Shown: piece after piece, positions 55,664-63,212 of the stretch
Numbering within the stretch: the stretch's first letter is position 1
Layout: the number at the start of each line of letters is the position of its first letter
Assembly (NCBI RefSeq): GCF_034424175.1
Contig: NZ_CP139986.1
Coordinates: forward strand, 310,001 to 374,000
DNA: 64,000 nucleotides
Direction: 5' to 3'
DNA from: Kluyvera intermedia
GTDB lineage: Bacteria > Pseudomonadota > Gammaproteobacteria > Enterobacterales > Enterobacteriaceae
Made by a program: the position numbers and the translations under genes
Notes under the pieces: generated by a model
Told to the model about the DNA's origin: nothing
Seen by the model: the letters and a program-made list of their open reading frames with translations, nothing else
The model's database searches: none

Positions 55664-56545
55664 ATGGTGGGTTATACCGATTGGATTGATAAAAATGCGA
55701 ATGACCTTCTACGGGGGAACAACCGGGAGCTTGTCCGTCGTTTTGAGGATGATATCCGAGCATTCAAAGAGCGATTAGATAAAGATGCGCAACACATCAT
55801 GTTGCTAACGCTTGAGGAAGCGCAGAGTGTTATCGACGATCTGCTAAGAAGCGATGGTATGTCTCGGGTTACCACTTATGCAGGGAATATTAAAGATGCG
55901 GCGGGCGGCACGACCAATATTTTAAAACTGTTTTCGTATCGGGATGCTGGCAGGATTGTATTCACGCTTAAGGGGCGGGGGATTAAAGCTATTCAATACT
56001 CTTATGGCGGGAAGATGTATGTGAAAATTACTGGCTATCCCTCTCTACGACGGATTCTTAACGGTACCCGTTATGGCATCAACCACCCAAAAGTTCTGGA
56101 GCTAGGTATTGGTAAGGCCGGACTCCGAGCCGGATTGATTACTGGGGCAAGGTTTTGCATCTGGTTTTCGGCTTGCTGGCGGTTGATAGAGTTAATCTTC
56201 CGATCCGATCATGATGTTGCCGCCTTTTTGGGGAATATCACCATGGATGTGGCTAAGGTGGTGGTGACTATTTTTTCTACTGAGGTGATTATGGGGGGAG
56301 TATCTATTTTTTCTGGTTTTTTACCGGTAAGTTTGGTTGTACCAATATGGGGGGGGATTGTTATTGTTGTTATGCTTGGTGTAGGTATTGTTGTAGGTCT
56401 TGACTATCTGGATAAGAGATATAAGTTATCAGAGAAACTCATAAACTGTATTCGTACTGGTTTTAAAGAAAGACAAAGAATTGAAGATTATAATTTACGA
56501 AATAGTACGCCGTTCACTAACTCAATACTTCGCGGGTTTTATTAA
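55664..56545 (+). CDS. Predicted membrane-active T6SS effector 1
   Basis: A 293-residue protein I do not recognise as a named family. Charged, helical N-terminus (FEDDIRAFKERLDKDAQHIM), a central domain (FTLKGRGIKAIQYSYGGKMYV; GYPSLRRILNGTRYGI) and, from about residue 150, three hydrophobic stretches (GARFCIWFSACWRLIELIF; about 190-222; VPIWGGIVIVVMLGVGIVVG). No enzyme motif is visible. The order hcp, then this, then a small membrane protein suggests an Hcp-dependent pore-forming or membrane-permeabilising toxin (inference). AAGGGAG lies 7-8 nt before the ATG. It is paralogous to the gene at 57096. Confidence 0.7.
   Translation: MVGYTDWIDKNANDLLRGNNRELVRRFEDDIRAFKERLDKDAQHIMLLTLEEAQSVIDDLLRSDGMSRVTTYAGNIKDAAGGTTNILKLFSYRDAGRIVFTLKGRGIKAIQYSYGGKMYVKITGYPSLRRILNGTRYGINHPKVLELGIGKAGLRAGLITGARFCIWFSACWRLIELIFRSDHDVAAFLGNITMDVAKVVVTIFSTEVIMGGVSIFSGFLPVSLVVPIWGGIVIVVMLGVGIVVGLDYLDKRYKLSEKLINCIRTGFKERQRIEDYNLRNSTPFTNSILRGFY
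55739..56274 (+). repeat. Direct duplication, copy 1 (effector core)
   Basis: This 536-bp stretch recurs at 57180-57715 at a constant offset of 1441 bp, with only scattered substitutions and no indels by eye. It encodes the shared core from FEDDIRA to KVVVTIF. Similarity drops sharply on both sides. Confidence 0.85.
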
Positions 56546-56546
56546 G

Positions 56547-57056
56547 ATGAACGGTTTTACTCAAATGATAAATGTCGACAATCTAAAAAAACGCGGGCAA
56601 CTTTTTACTGCTGGTTGTGTCTGCATCGGATTTACATGGTTAGCCTACTGCAGCAGCATAACGGGTGTTATGGATTTATTGGTGTCAAGGAGTATTGTTT
56701 ATTATCACTGGTATTACCCTTCAATAATTTTATTCATCCCGACAATGGTTTATTTTGATTTTTTGTTTATATTTGCTTTCCTTTCGTATAATTTAAAGTT
56801 GCCAGCAATACTTGGAAAGGGATTGCTTGTTTCATATTACTACGCTGGTGCGGCATTTATAATGGGTAATGTAATATCATTTGTTGTTATGTTTTATCCT
56901 CTTGGTACAAATTACGTTCAATGTTTACGTTCTGGCCCAATGGCTGGAACGTATTACACCAAAACAGAGCAGATTTGCGATCAACTGAAAATTGCACAAG
57001 AAAATGAAAATTATTTTGCCATTCAAATGCTAAATGACAAGTTGGACTCTATTTGA
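56547..57056 (+). CDS. Small polytopic membrane protein 1, putative immunity protein
   Basis: 169 residues with four probable membrane helices (GCVCIGFTWLAYCSSITGVM; YPSIILFIPTMVYFDFLFIFAFLSY; LLVSYYYAGAAFIMGNVISFVVMFY) and a polar C-terminus with two Cys (QCLR...EQICDQ). It may belong to a DUF1240-like group, but this is from memory. It starts one base after the effector 1 stop, so translation is coupled. An inner-membrane partner is the expected form of immunity to a pore-forming toxin. The gene is much more AT-rich than the core genome. Confidence 0.7.
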   Translation: MNGFTQMINVDNLKKRGQLFTAGCVCIGFTWLAYCSSITGVMDLLVSRSIVYYHWYYPSIILFIPTMVYFDFLFIFAFLSYNLKLPAILGKGLLVSYYYAGAAFIMGNVISFVVMFYPLGTNYVQCLRSGPMAGTYYTKTEQICDQLKIAQENENYFAIQMLNDKLDSI

Positions 57057-57095
57057 TTCCATGAATGGTAATTATTTAACCCTCAAAGTTTAGGT

Positions 57096-57986
57096 GTGAG
57101 CAAAGTGGAAAACTATTCAAACTGGGCTGATAAGAATGCACAAAGCATTCTTCGGGGAAATAACTGGCAACTTGCGAAACGTTTTGAGGATGATATCCGA
57201 GCATACAAAGAGCGATTAGATAAAGATGCGCAACACATCATGTTGCTAACGCTTGAGGAAGCGCAGGGTGTTATCGACGATCTGTTAAGAAGTGATGGTA
57301 TGTCTCGGGTTACCACTTATGCAGGGAACATTAAAGATGCGGCAGGCGGTACGGCGAATATTTTAAAACTGTTTTCATATCGGGATGCTGGCAGGATTGT
57401 ATTCACGCTTAAGGGGCGGGGGATCAAAGCGATTCAATACGCTTATGGCGGGAAGATGTATGTGAAAATTACTGGCTATCCCTCTCTACGGCGGATTCTT
57501 AACGGTACCCGTTACGGCATCAGCCACCCTAAAGTTCTGGAGCTAGGTATTGGTAAAGCCGGGCTTCGAGCTGGATTGATGACTGGGGCAAAATTTTGCA
57601 TCTGGTTTTCGGCTTGCTGGCGGTTGATAGAGTTAATCTTCCGATCCGATCATGATGTTGCCGCCTTTTTGGGGAATATCACCATGGATGTGGCTAAGGT
57701 GGTTGTGACGATTTTTGCGACTAAAGTGATTGCTGGGGCCGTGGCGCTATTCACAGGGGCATTACCTGCAAGTTTGGCTGTGCCAATATGGGGTGAGATT
57801 GTTATTGTTGTCGCTATTGGAATATTAATTACTGGTCGATTGAATCGTCTCGATAAAAATAATGATTTATCTGAGAAATTGATTGAGTGTATTCGTAGTG
57901 CATTAATAGAACAACAACGGATCGAAGAGTGGAATAATAAACACTCATTGGGTATTGGTAAGGATATATTGCGAGGGGAGTATTAA
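57096..57986 (+). CDS. Predicted membrane-active T6SS effector 2
   Basis: A 296-residue paralogue of the gene at 55664. Residues about 30-205 are nearly identical (FEDDIRAYKERLDKDAQHIM to TMDVAKVVVTIF). The N-terminal ~25 and C-terminal ~90 residues differ (ATKVIAGAVALFTGALPASL versus STEVIMGGVSIFSGFLPVSL). It keeps the same hydrophobic pattern and the C-terminal ILRG-Y ending. GTG start at 57096 with a weak AGG site; an in-frame GTG at 57105 is an alternative. It lies 39 bp after immunity 1. Confidence 0.7.
   Translation: MSKVENYSNWADKNAQSILRGNNWQLAKRFEDDIRAYKERLDKDAQHIMLLTLEEAQGVIDDLLRSDGMSRVTTYAGNIKDAAGGTANILKLFSYRDAGRIVFTLKGRGIKAIQYAYGGKMYVKITGYPSLRRILNGTRYGISHPKVLELGIGKAGLRAGLMTGAKFCIWFSACWRLIELIFRSDHDVAAFLGNITMDVAKVVVTIFATKVIAGAVALFTGALPASLAVPIWGEIVIVVAIGILITGRLNRLDKNNDLSEKLIECIRSALIEQQRIEEWNNKHSLGIGKDILRGEY
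57180..57715 (+). repeat. Direct duplication, copy 2 (effector core)
   Basis: Second copy of the 536-bp core at 55739-56274. Homologous recombination between the copies would delete 1441 bp and leave one chimeric effector (start of effector 1, end of effector 2) with immunity 2. Confidence 0.85.
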
Positions 57987-57987
57987 C

Positions 57988-58491
57988 TTGGACTTACATA
58001 CACCCATAAAAAAAAGGCTTATAATTTTGATGGGTATGGCGTTTATTTCTTATGGACTTTATGATGCCTACGAAATAGCAATTGATGATATTATGGGGAT
58101 TGTGAAATCAAGAAGCATTGTCTACCTTAACTGGCGTTCAATACCTATTTTTCTTTTTCTTCCTACTGGCATTTATTATGTTTTTTTCTATTTGTGCGCA
58201 GTTTGCTCAAGGGGCCTGATGCCCTACAGGTTTCTCTACCGTGGGTTGATTATTGCTCTGGCATATGGAGGTATCGCCCTTGTGTTAGGTACCGTTCTTT
58301 CAATCGTGCTAAACATCTACCCACTCAGTACTGATTATACTTACTGTGATGGTAGCGGGGCATTTTCAGGTATCTACTACGCAAAAAATAAATCAATTTG
58401 CGAGCAAATGAAAAAAGCTAGGAAGAGTGGAGGAGTCAAAGCGGTAAATGAACTGAATGACAAACTCGATTCCATCCCTCCACATGAATAG
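57988..58491 (+). CDS. Small polytopic membrane protein 2, putative immunity protein
   Basis: 167 residues, distantly similar to the protein at 56547: shared SRSIVY-W, YPL-TDY/TNY and C-terminal LNDKLDSI. Four likely membrane helices (RLIILMGMAFISYGLYDAY; IPIFLFLPTGIYYVFFYLCAV; GLIIALAYGGIALVLGTVLSIVLNI). The TTG at 57988, one base past the effector 2 stop and 7 nt after GAGGGGAG, is the best start; the ATG at 58030 would remove 14 residues. Much more divergent from its partner than the effector cores are, as expected for specific immunity. Confidence 0.65.
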   Translation: MDLHTPIKKRLIILMGMAFISYGLYDAYEIAIDDIMGIVKSRSIVYLNWRSIPIFLFLPTGIYYVFFYLCAVCSRGLMPYRFLYRGLIIALAYGGIALVLGTVLSIVLNIYPLSTDYTYCDGSGAFSGIYYAKNKSICEQMKKARKSGGVKAVNELNDKLDSIPPHE

Positions 58492-58543
58492 AAACGTTGT
58501 GGCGCTTAACGCCCGATAAGTTCATCCTCATCGGGCCTTCCCA

Positions 58544-58825
58544 TTATTTTTTCTTCTTCAGATCCGCGCTAATTTTCTTCTGCCATATCAGCAGTTCAAA
58601 CACGCCGAACAGGAAGATGCGTACCTTCTCGCCACGCGTCATCTGCGGACCGTCTTTGGGCATCGTAGACTGCAATAACGCCATCTGCATGCCGTGCATC
58701 AGCACCATAAAGATCAGCGCGACGTTGACGAAAATATTCAGCGGGCGCGGGAACGGCTGGAATAAATTCAACAGCAGGAATCCCCATACGCAGAGCATCA
58801 ACAAACGACCCAGATTAATCAGCAT
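58544..58825 (-). CDS. yhhL: DUF1145 family membrane protein YhhL
   Basis: A 93-residue protein with two or three membrane helices (LINLGRLLMLCVWGFLLLNLF; LNIFVNVALIFMVLMHGMQMALL) and a basic tail. The ATG at 58825 is chosen over an upstream in-frame start because it gives the family N-terminus MLINLGRLL. It overlaps the end of rsmD by 11 bp. Function unknown. Confidence 0.9.
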   Translation of the reverse strand: MLINLGRLLMLCVWGFLLLNLFQPFPRPLNIFVNVALIFMVLMHGMQMALLQSTMPKDGPQMTRGEKVRIFLFGVFELLIWQKKISADLKKKK

Positions 58826-59411
58826 CCTTTTCTCCCTGCACTTCACGATGATAGAGGCGATATGCCACCTGCCCGGCAATTTTTTCCCGATGCAGATCCC
58901 AACTGGCGGGAACCGGTGGCAGGCCGTTTTCCACTTCGCTTTCTACGTAGATTAGCGCGTTATTCGCCAGCCAGCCGTTTGTTTCCAGCAGGTTTAACGT
59001 CTCTTCAAGTAATCCTTTACGAAACGGCGGGTCGACAAACACCACATCGTGCGGCGTCCCGTTTTGGGCAAGGAAAGTGAGAGTGTTGGTGTTCACCACT
59101 TTTCCCTGCGTTGCCTTGAGCGTCGCGAGATTTTTTTGCAGTTGCTGAGCAACGTGGCGCTCCATCTCCAGCAGCGTCGCGCTGGCGGCGTAGCGAGAGA
59201 GGGCTTCGAGCCCCAGCGCACCGCTTCCAGCGAAGAGATCCAGGCAGCGGGCGTCAACCATCGACGGGGCCAGCCAGTTAAAAAGGGTTTCACGCACGCG
59301 GTCGGTGGTGGGTCTAAGACCTGGGCTGTCGGGGACAGGAAGTTTACGGCCGCGCCACTGCCCGCCAATAATGCGGATCTGGCCACTGCCGCCGGAGGTT
59401 GGTTTTTTCAT
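58815..59411 (-). CDS. rsmD: 16S rRNA (guanine-966-N2)-methyltransferase RsmD
   Basis: A 198-residue SAM-dependent enzyme that makes m2G966. It has the SAM site CLDLFAGSGALGLEALSR (about residue 60) and the catalytic VFVDPPFRKGLLE (DPPF, about residue 130). Divergent from ftsY across 180 bp, as in E. coli. Confidence 0.96.
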   Translation of the reverse strand: MKKPTSGGSGQIRIIGGQWRGRKLPVPDSPGLRPTTDRVRETLFNWLAPSMVDARCLDLFAGSGALGLEALSRYAASATLLEMERHVAQQLQKNLATLKATQGKVVNTNTLTFLAQNGTPHDVVFVDPPFRKGLLEETLNLLETNGWLANNALIYVESEVENGLPPVPASWDLHREKIAGQVAYRLYHREVQGEKDAD

Positions 59412-59590
59412 TTGCTCGCTCTGATCGCTCTTTCAGCCTGCTATTCTAGCGATCTGGTCGGCCGGGTGAAAGCGGTGAAGCCAGGGAAGTTAAGTGGTAG
59501 ACTAACCGACTAATTTCATCATTATTTCAGCCTTCGCGTCGATTATGGCGAAGTGGCGCCATCAATTAGCAACGGGGAGTGTGGTCGCAA

Positions 59591-61237
59591 ATGGCAAAAG
59601 AGAAAAAACGTGGTTTTTTTTCCTGGCTGGGCTTTGGTCAAAAAGAACAGGATCAGGTTGTTGAATCAGAAGAAAAAATTGAAGAGCAGCCGACGGTAGA
59701 CGAGTCGGCTGTTGTCGCTGAAACACCGGTTGTTGAAGAGACTCCAGCAAACGTCGAGTCGGAAACGATCGCTGAAGAGACACCTGCGCCGCATACGGTT
59801 GACGAGAGTGAAGTTTTCGCCGCCGATGTCGTTGAAGTGACCGAGCAGGTTGCCCAGAGTGAAGCCTTACAGCCAGTGGCTGAAGACGCTACGCCGGTTC
59901 TGGTGGAAGAACTGCCGGTCGTGGAAGACAACGTGCCAACTGCCGTTGAAGAGCCGCTGGTAGCTGAAGATGTCGCGCCCGTGCTGGTGGAAGAACTGCC
60001 GGTCGTGGAAGACAACGCGCCAGCCGCTGTCGAAGAGCCGACGGTAGCTGAAGATGTCGCGCCGGTTCTGGTGGAAGAACTGCCCGTTGTTGAAGATAAC
60101 GCGCCAGCCGCCGTTGAAGAGCCGCCGGTAGCTGAAGATGTTACGCCCGTACTGGTTGAAGAACTCCCGGTTGTTGAAACCGTTGCGCCAGAAGAGATCG
60201 CAGAAGCCGAGCTGACTGACGAAGAACTCGAAGCCCAGGCACTGGAAGCCCAGCCGCAAGCTGAAACTGTGGAAGAAGAGTCCGTAGCCCAGCAGCAAGA
60301 ACAGGAAAAACCGACGAAAGAAGGTTTCTTCGCGCGTCTGAAACGCAGCCTGTTAAAAACCAAAGAAAATCTCGGTTCCGGATTTATCAGTCTATTCCGC
60401 GGCAAGAAAATAGACGACGATCTGTTTGAAGAGCTGGAAGAGCAGTTGCTGATTGCCGACGTCGGCGTGGATACCACCCGTAAGATCATCGCCAGCCTGA
60501 CGGAAACCGCCAGCCGCAAACAGCTGCATGATGCCGAGGCGCTTTACGGCTTGCTGAAAGATGAAATGGGTGAAATCCTCGCAAAAGTGGACGAACCGCT
60601 TAATATTGAAGGCAAAACCCCGTTTGTTATTTTAATGGTGGGTGTGAACGGTGTGGGTAAAACCACCACCATCGGCAAGTTGGCGCGTCAGTTCGAGCAG
60701 CAGGGCAAAACGGTGATGCTGGCGGCAGGCGATACCTTCCGTGCGGCCGCCGTTGAGCAACTCCAGGTTTGGGGTGAGCGTAACAACATTCCGGTGATTG
60801 CCCAGCATACCGGTGCGGATTCCGCTTCGGTGATTTTCGATGCCATTCAGGCGGCGAAAGCGCGTAACGTCGATGTGTTGATTGCAGATACCGCCGGGCG
60901 CTTGCAGAACAAGTCGCATCTGATGGAAGAACTGAAGAAAATTGTCCGCGTGATGAAAAAACTGGACGTCGATGCGCCGCATGAAGTGATGCTGACGCTT
61001 GATGCCAGTACCGGGCAGAATGCTATCAGCCAGGCCAAACTGTTCCATGAAGCGGTGGGCCTGACCGGCATCACGCTGACCAAACTCGACGGGACTGCCA
61101 AAGGTGGGGTGATATTCTCCGTGGCAGACCAGTTCGGCATCCCGATTCGTTATATCGGTGTCGGCGAACGTATTGAGGACTTACGTCCGTTTAAAGCGGG
61201 CGATTTTATTGAGGCACTTTTTGCCCGAGAGGATTAA
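59591..61237 (+). CDS. ftsY: Signal recognition particle receptor FtsY
   Basis: A 548-residue SRP-receptor GTPase that docks ribosome-SRP complexes at the inner membrane. A basic membrane-targeting start (MAKEKKRGFFSWLGFG), a long acidic A domain (about residues 20-235) with four 28-residue tandem repeats, then the N domain and the G domain: GVNGVGKTTT, DTFRAAAVEQL, DTAGRLQ and TKLDGTAKGG. The A domain makes it longer than the E. coli protein (497). The ATG at 59591 is chosen over the upstream frame start at 59579. First gene of ftsYEX. Confidence 0.96.
   Translation: MAKEKKRGFFSWLGFGQKEQDQVVESEEKIEEQPTVDESAVVAETPVVEETPANVESETIAEETPAPHTVDESEVFAADVVEVTEQVAQSEALQPVAEDATPVLVEELPVVEDNVPTAVEEPLVAEDVAPVLVEELPVVEDNAPAAVEEPTVAEDVAPVLVEELPVVEDNAPAAVEEPPVAEDVTPVLVEELPVVETVAPEEIAEAELTDEELEAQALEAQPQAETVEEESVAQQQEQEKPTKEGFFARLKRSLLKTKENLGSGFISLFRGKKIDDDLFEELEEQLLIADVGVDTTRKIIASLTETASRKQLHDAEALYGLLKDEMGEILAKVDEPLNIEGKTPFVILMVGVNGVGKTTTIGKLARQFEQQGKTVMLAAGDTFRAAAVEQLQVWGERNNIPVIAQHTGADSASVIFDAIQAAKARNVDVLIADTAGRLQNKSHLMEELKKIVRVMKKLDVDAPHEVMLTLDASTGQNAISQAKLFHEAVGLTGITLTKLDGTAKGGVIFSVADQFGIPIRYIGVGERIEDLRPFKAGDFIEALFARED
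59879..60184 (+). repeat. 84-bp tandem repeats in the ftsY acidic domain
   Basis: Units start at 59879, 59963, 60047 and 60131, the last incomplete. Each encodes 28 residues of the form AEDxxPVLVEELPVVEDNxP then AAVEEPxV. Differences are mostly synonymous or single-residue, so the expansion looks recent or is kept even by gene conversion. Confidence 0.9.
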
Positions 61238-61239
61238 TC

Positions 61240-61908
61240 ATGATTCGCTTTGAACACGTCAGCAAAGCCTATCTCGGCGGGAGACAAGCGCTGCAGGGTG
61301 TCACTTTCCACCTGCAGCCAGGCGAGATGGCATTCCTGACCGGTCATTCCGGTGCAGGTAAAAGTACTTTGCTGAAGCTTATCTGTGGGATTGAGCGGCC
61401 AAGCGCCGGGAAAATTTTATTTGGCGGCCATGATATCAGCCGCCTGAAAAACCGTGAGGTGCCGTTTTTGCGTCGCCAGATCGGTATGATTTTCCAGGAT
61501 CACCATTTGCTGATGGACCGTACCGTGTTTGATAACGTGGCAATCCCGCTGATTATCGCGGGTGCTAGCTACGATGACATTCGTCGTCGCGTCTCGGCGG
61601 CGCTGGATAAAGTCGGTCTGCTCGATAAAGCGAAAAACCTCCCGATTCAGCTCTCCGGCGGTGAACAGCAGCGCGTAGGGATTGCCCGCGCGGTGGTGAA
61701 TAAACCCGCCGTACTGCTGGCGGATGAACCGACCGGTAACCTTGATGATGCGCTATCGGAAGGTATTCTGCGCCTGTTTGAAGAATTTAACCGCGTCGGC
61801 GTAACGGTGCTGATGGCCACGCACGACCTGAACCTGATCTCGCGTCGTTCGTACCGCATGCTGACGTTGAGCGAAGGTCACTTGCATGGAGGCCTGACGA
61901 GTGAATAA
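61240..61908 (+). CDS. ftsE: Cell-division ATP-binding protein FtsE
   Basis: A 222-residue ABC ATPase that with FtsX activates the EnvC-AmiA/B septal hydrolases. Walker A GHSGAGKSTLLK (about residue 36), signature LSGGEQQRVGIARA and Walker B VLLADEPTGNLD are intact. It starts 2 bp after ftsY and overlaps ftsX by 8 bp. Confidence 0.97.
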   Translation: MIRFEHVSKAYLGGRQALQGVTFHLQPGEMAFLTGHSGAGKSTLLKLICGIERPSAGKILFGGHDISRLKNREVPFLRRQIGMIFQDHHLLMDRTVFDNVAIPLIIAGASYDDIRRRVSAALDKVGLLDKAKNLPIQLSGGEQQRVGIARAVVNKPAVLLADEPTGNLDDALSEGILRLFEEFNRVGVTVLMATHDLNLISRRSYRMLTLSEGHLHGGLTSE

Positions 61909-62959
61909 GCGCGATGCAATCAACCAGATTCGCCAGTTCGGCGGTCGTCTTGACCGTTTCCGTAAATCGGTGACGGCCTCTGGCGATAACGGACGTCAGG
62001 CACCAAAGCGCGGCAAGCCGGCACCTAAACCGAACTCGCGTAAAACCAACGTTTTCAACGAGCAGGTACGTTACGCCTGGCAGGGCGCCGTTCAGGATCT
62101 GAAAAGCAAACCGCTTGCCACCTTCCTGACGGTGATGGTTATCGCCATCTCACTGACGCTGCCAAGCGTGTGTTACATGGTCTACAAAAACGTCAATACC
62201 GCGGCTTCACAGTACTATCCGTCACCGCAGATCACCGTCTATCTGGAAAAAACGCTGGATGACGATGCGGCCGCCAGAGTCGTGGGGCAGCTTCAGGCCG
62301 AACAGGGCGTCGATAAGGTCAATTACCTTTCGCGCGATGAAGCATTGGGTGAATTCCGGAACTGGTCGGGCTTTGGCGGTGCGCTGGATATGCTCGAAGA
62401 GAACCCGCTGCCCGCTGTGGCGGTGGTGATCCCGAAAATCGACTTCCAGACAACCGATGCTTTAAATACCCTGCGTGACCGTGTGGCGCAGGTGCAGGGC
62501 GTTAACGAAGTGCGTATGGATGACAGCTGGTTCTCCCGTCTGGCGTCGATAACCGGTCTGGTAGGGCGTGTGTCGGCAATGATCGGCGTACTGATGGTGG
62601 CGGCAGTCTTCCTCGTCATTGGTAACAGCGTGCGTCTGAGCATCTTCGCTCGTCGTGACAGCATCAACGTGCAGAAACTGATTGGTGCGACGGATGGCTT
62701 TATCCTGCGTCCGTTCCTTTACGGCGGTGCGTTGCTCGGCTTCTCCGGCGCATTCTTGTCGTTGATTTTGTCGGAAATTCTGGTGATGCGTCTGTCATCG
62801 GCAGTCACCGAAGTGGCGCGGGTATTTGGCACGCAGTTTGAGCTAAGCGGCCTGTCGTTTGACGAGTGTTTGCTGTTACTGCTGCTGAGTTCAATGATTG
62901 GCTGGGTGGCAGCGTGGCTTGCCACAGTACAACATTTACGCCACTTTACCCCCGATTAA
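61901..62959 (+). CDS. ftsX: Cell-division ABC transporter permease FtsX
   Basis: A 352-residue inner-membrane partner of FtsE. A cytosolic N-terminus rich in basic residues, TM1 near residues 75-97, a periplasmic domain that binds EnvC, then three TMs (MIGVLMVAAVFLVIGNSV; PFLYGGALLGFSGAFLSLIL; LLLLLLSSMIGWVAAWLA). GTG start at 61901. Confidence 0.96.
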   Translation: MNKRDAINQIRQFGGRLDRFRKSVTASGDNGRQAPKRGKPAPKPNSRKTNVFNEQVRYAWQGAVQDLKSKPLATFLTVMVIAISLTLPSVCYMVYKNVNTAASQYYPSPQITVYLEKTLDDDAAARVVGQLQAEQGVDKVNYLSRDEALGEFRNWSGFGGALDMLEENPLPAVAVVIPKIDFQTTDALNTLRDRVAQVQGVNEVRMDDSWFSRLASITGLVGRVSAMIGVLMVAAVFLVIGNSVRLSIFARRDSINVQKLIGATDGFILRPFLYGGALLGFSGAFLSLILSEILVMRLSSAVTEVARVFGTQFELSGLSFDECLLLLLLSSMIGWVAAWLATVQHLRHFTPD

Positions 62960-63088
62960 AAAAGTTCTGTTATAATCATCCCCTGCGACGACTTCCGTCC
63001 GCGGGGGATGTGTTATAAACCCCATCTTTCTGCCCTCGCGGCTATCGCGTGTCACATTTTGTGCGTAATTTGTTCACACTGTTGCACT

Positions 63089-63115
63089 GAACTTGTGGAT
63101 AAACTCACTGTCTGA
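63089..63115 (+). promoter_or_regulatory. Sigma-E promoter (P3-like) and DnaA box of rpoH
   Basis: GAACTT (63089-63094) is followed after 16 bp by TCTGA (63111-63115), the exact sigma-E pattern of rpoH P3 in E. coli. TTGTGGATAA (63093-63102), the reverse complement of a DnaA box, overlaps its -35. Further upstream, CCCCTGCG...CGCGGGG (62981-63007) can form a hairpin past ftsX. Confidence 0.85.
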
Positions 63116-63212
63116 TAAAAGAGCGGATGTTATTCTCGCAGCTAGAGCCTGGCATGTTTGTTGCGTATGTCGACAAGCCTCCGCCAGCATGAAGTGAATT
63201 GAGAGGATTTGA

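Noticed and set aside
58511..58536. Hairpin GCCCGAT...ATCGGGC after the second immunity gene as a terminator
   Set aside because: The loop is 12 nt and the T tract is about 10 nt away from the stem, so it is a weak candidate; it may be a REP-like remnant.
59653..60519. Long open frame on the minus strand inside ftsY (288 residues, Ser/Thr-rich)
   Set aside because: It is the antisense shadow of the repetitive acidic domain of FtsY; composition mirrors the GAA/GTT-rich repeats and no ribosome site or family match is seen.
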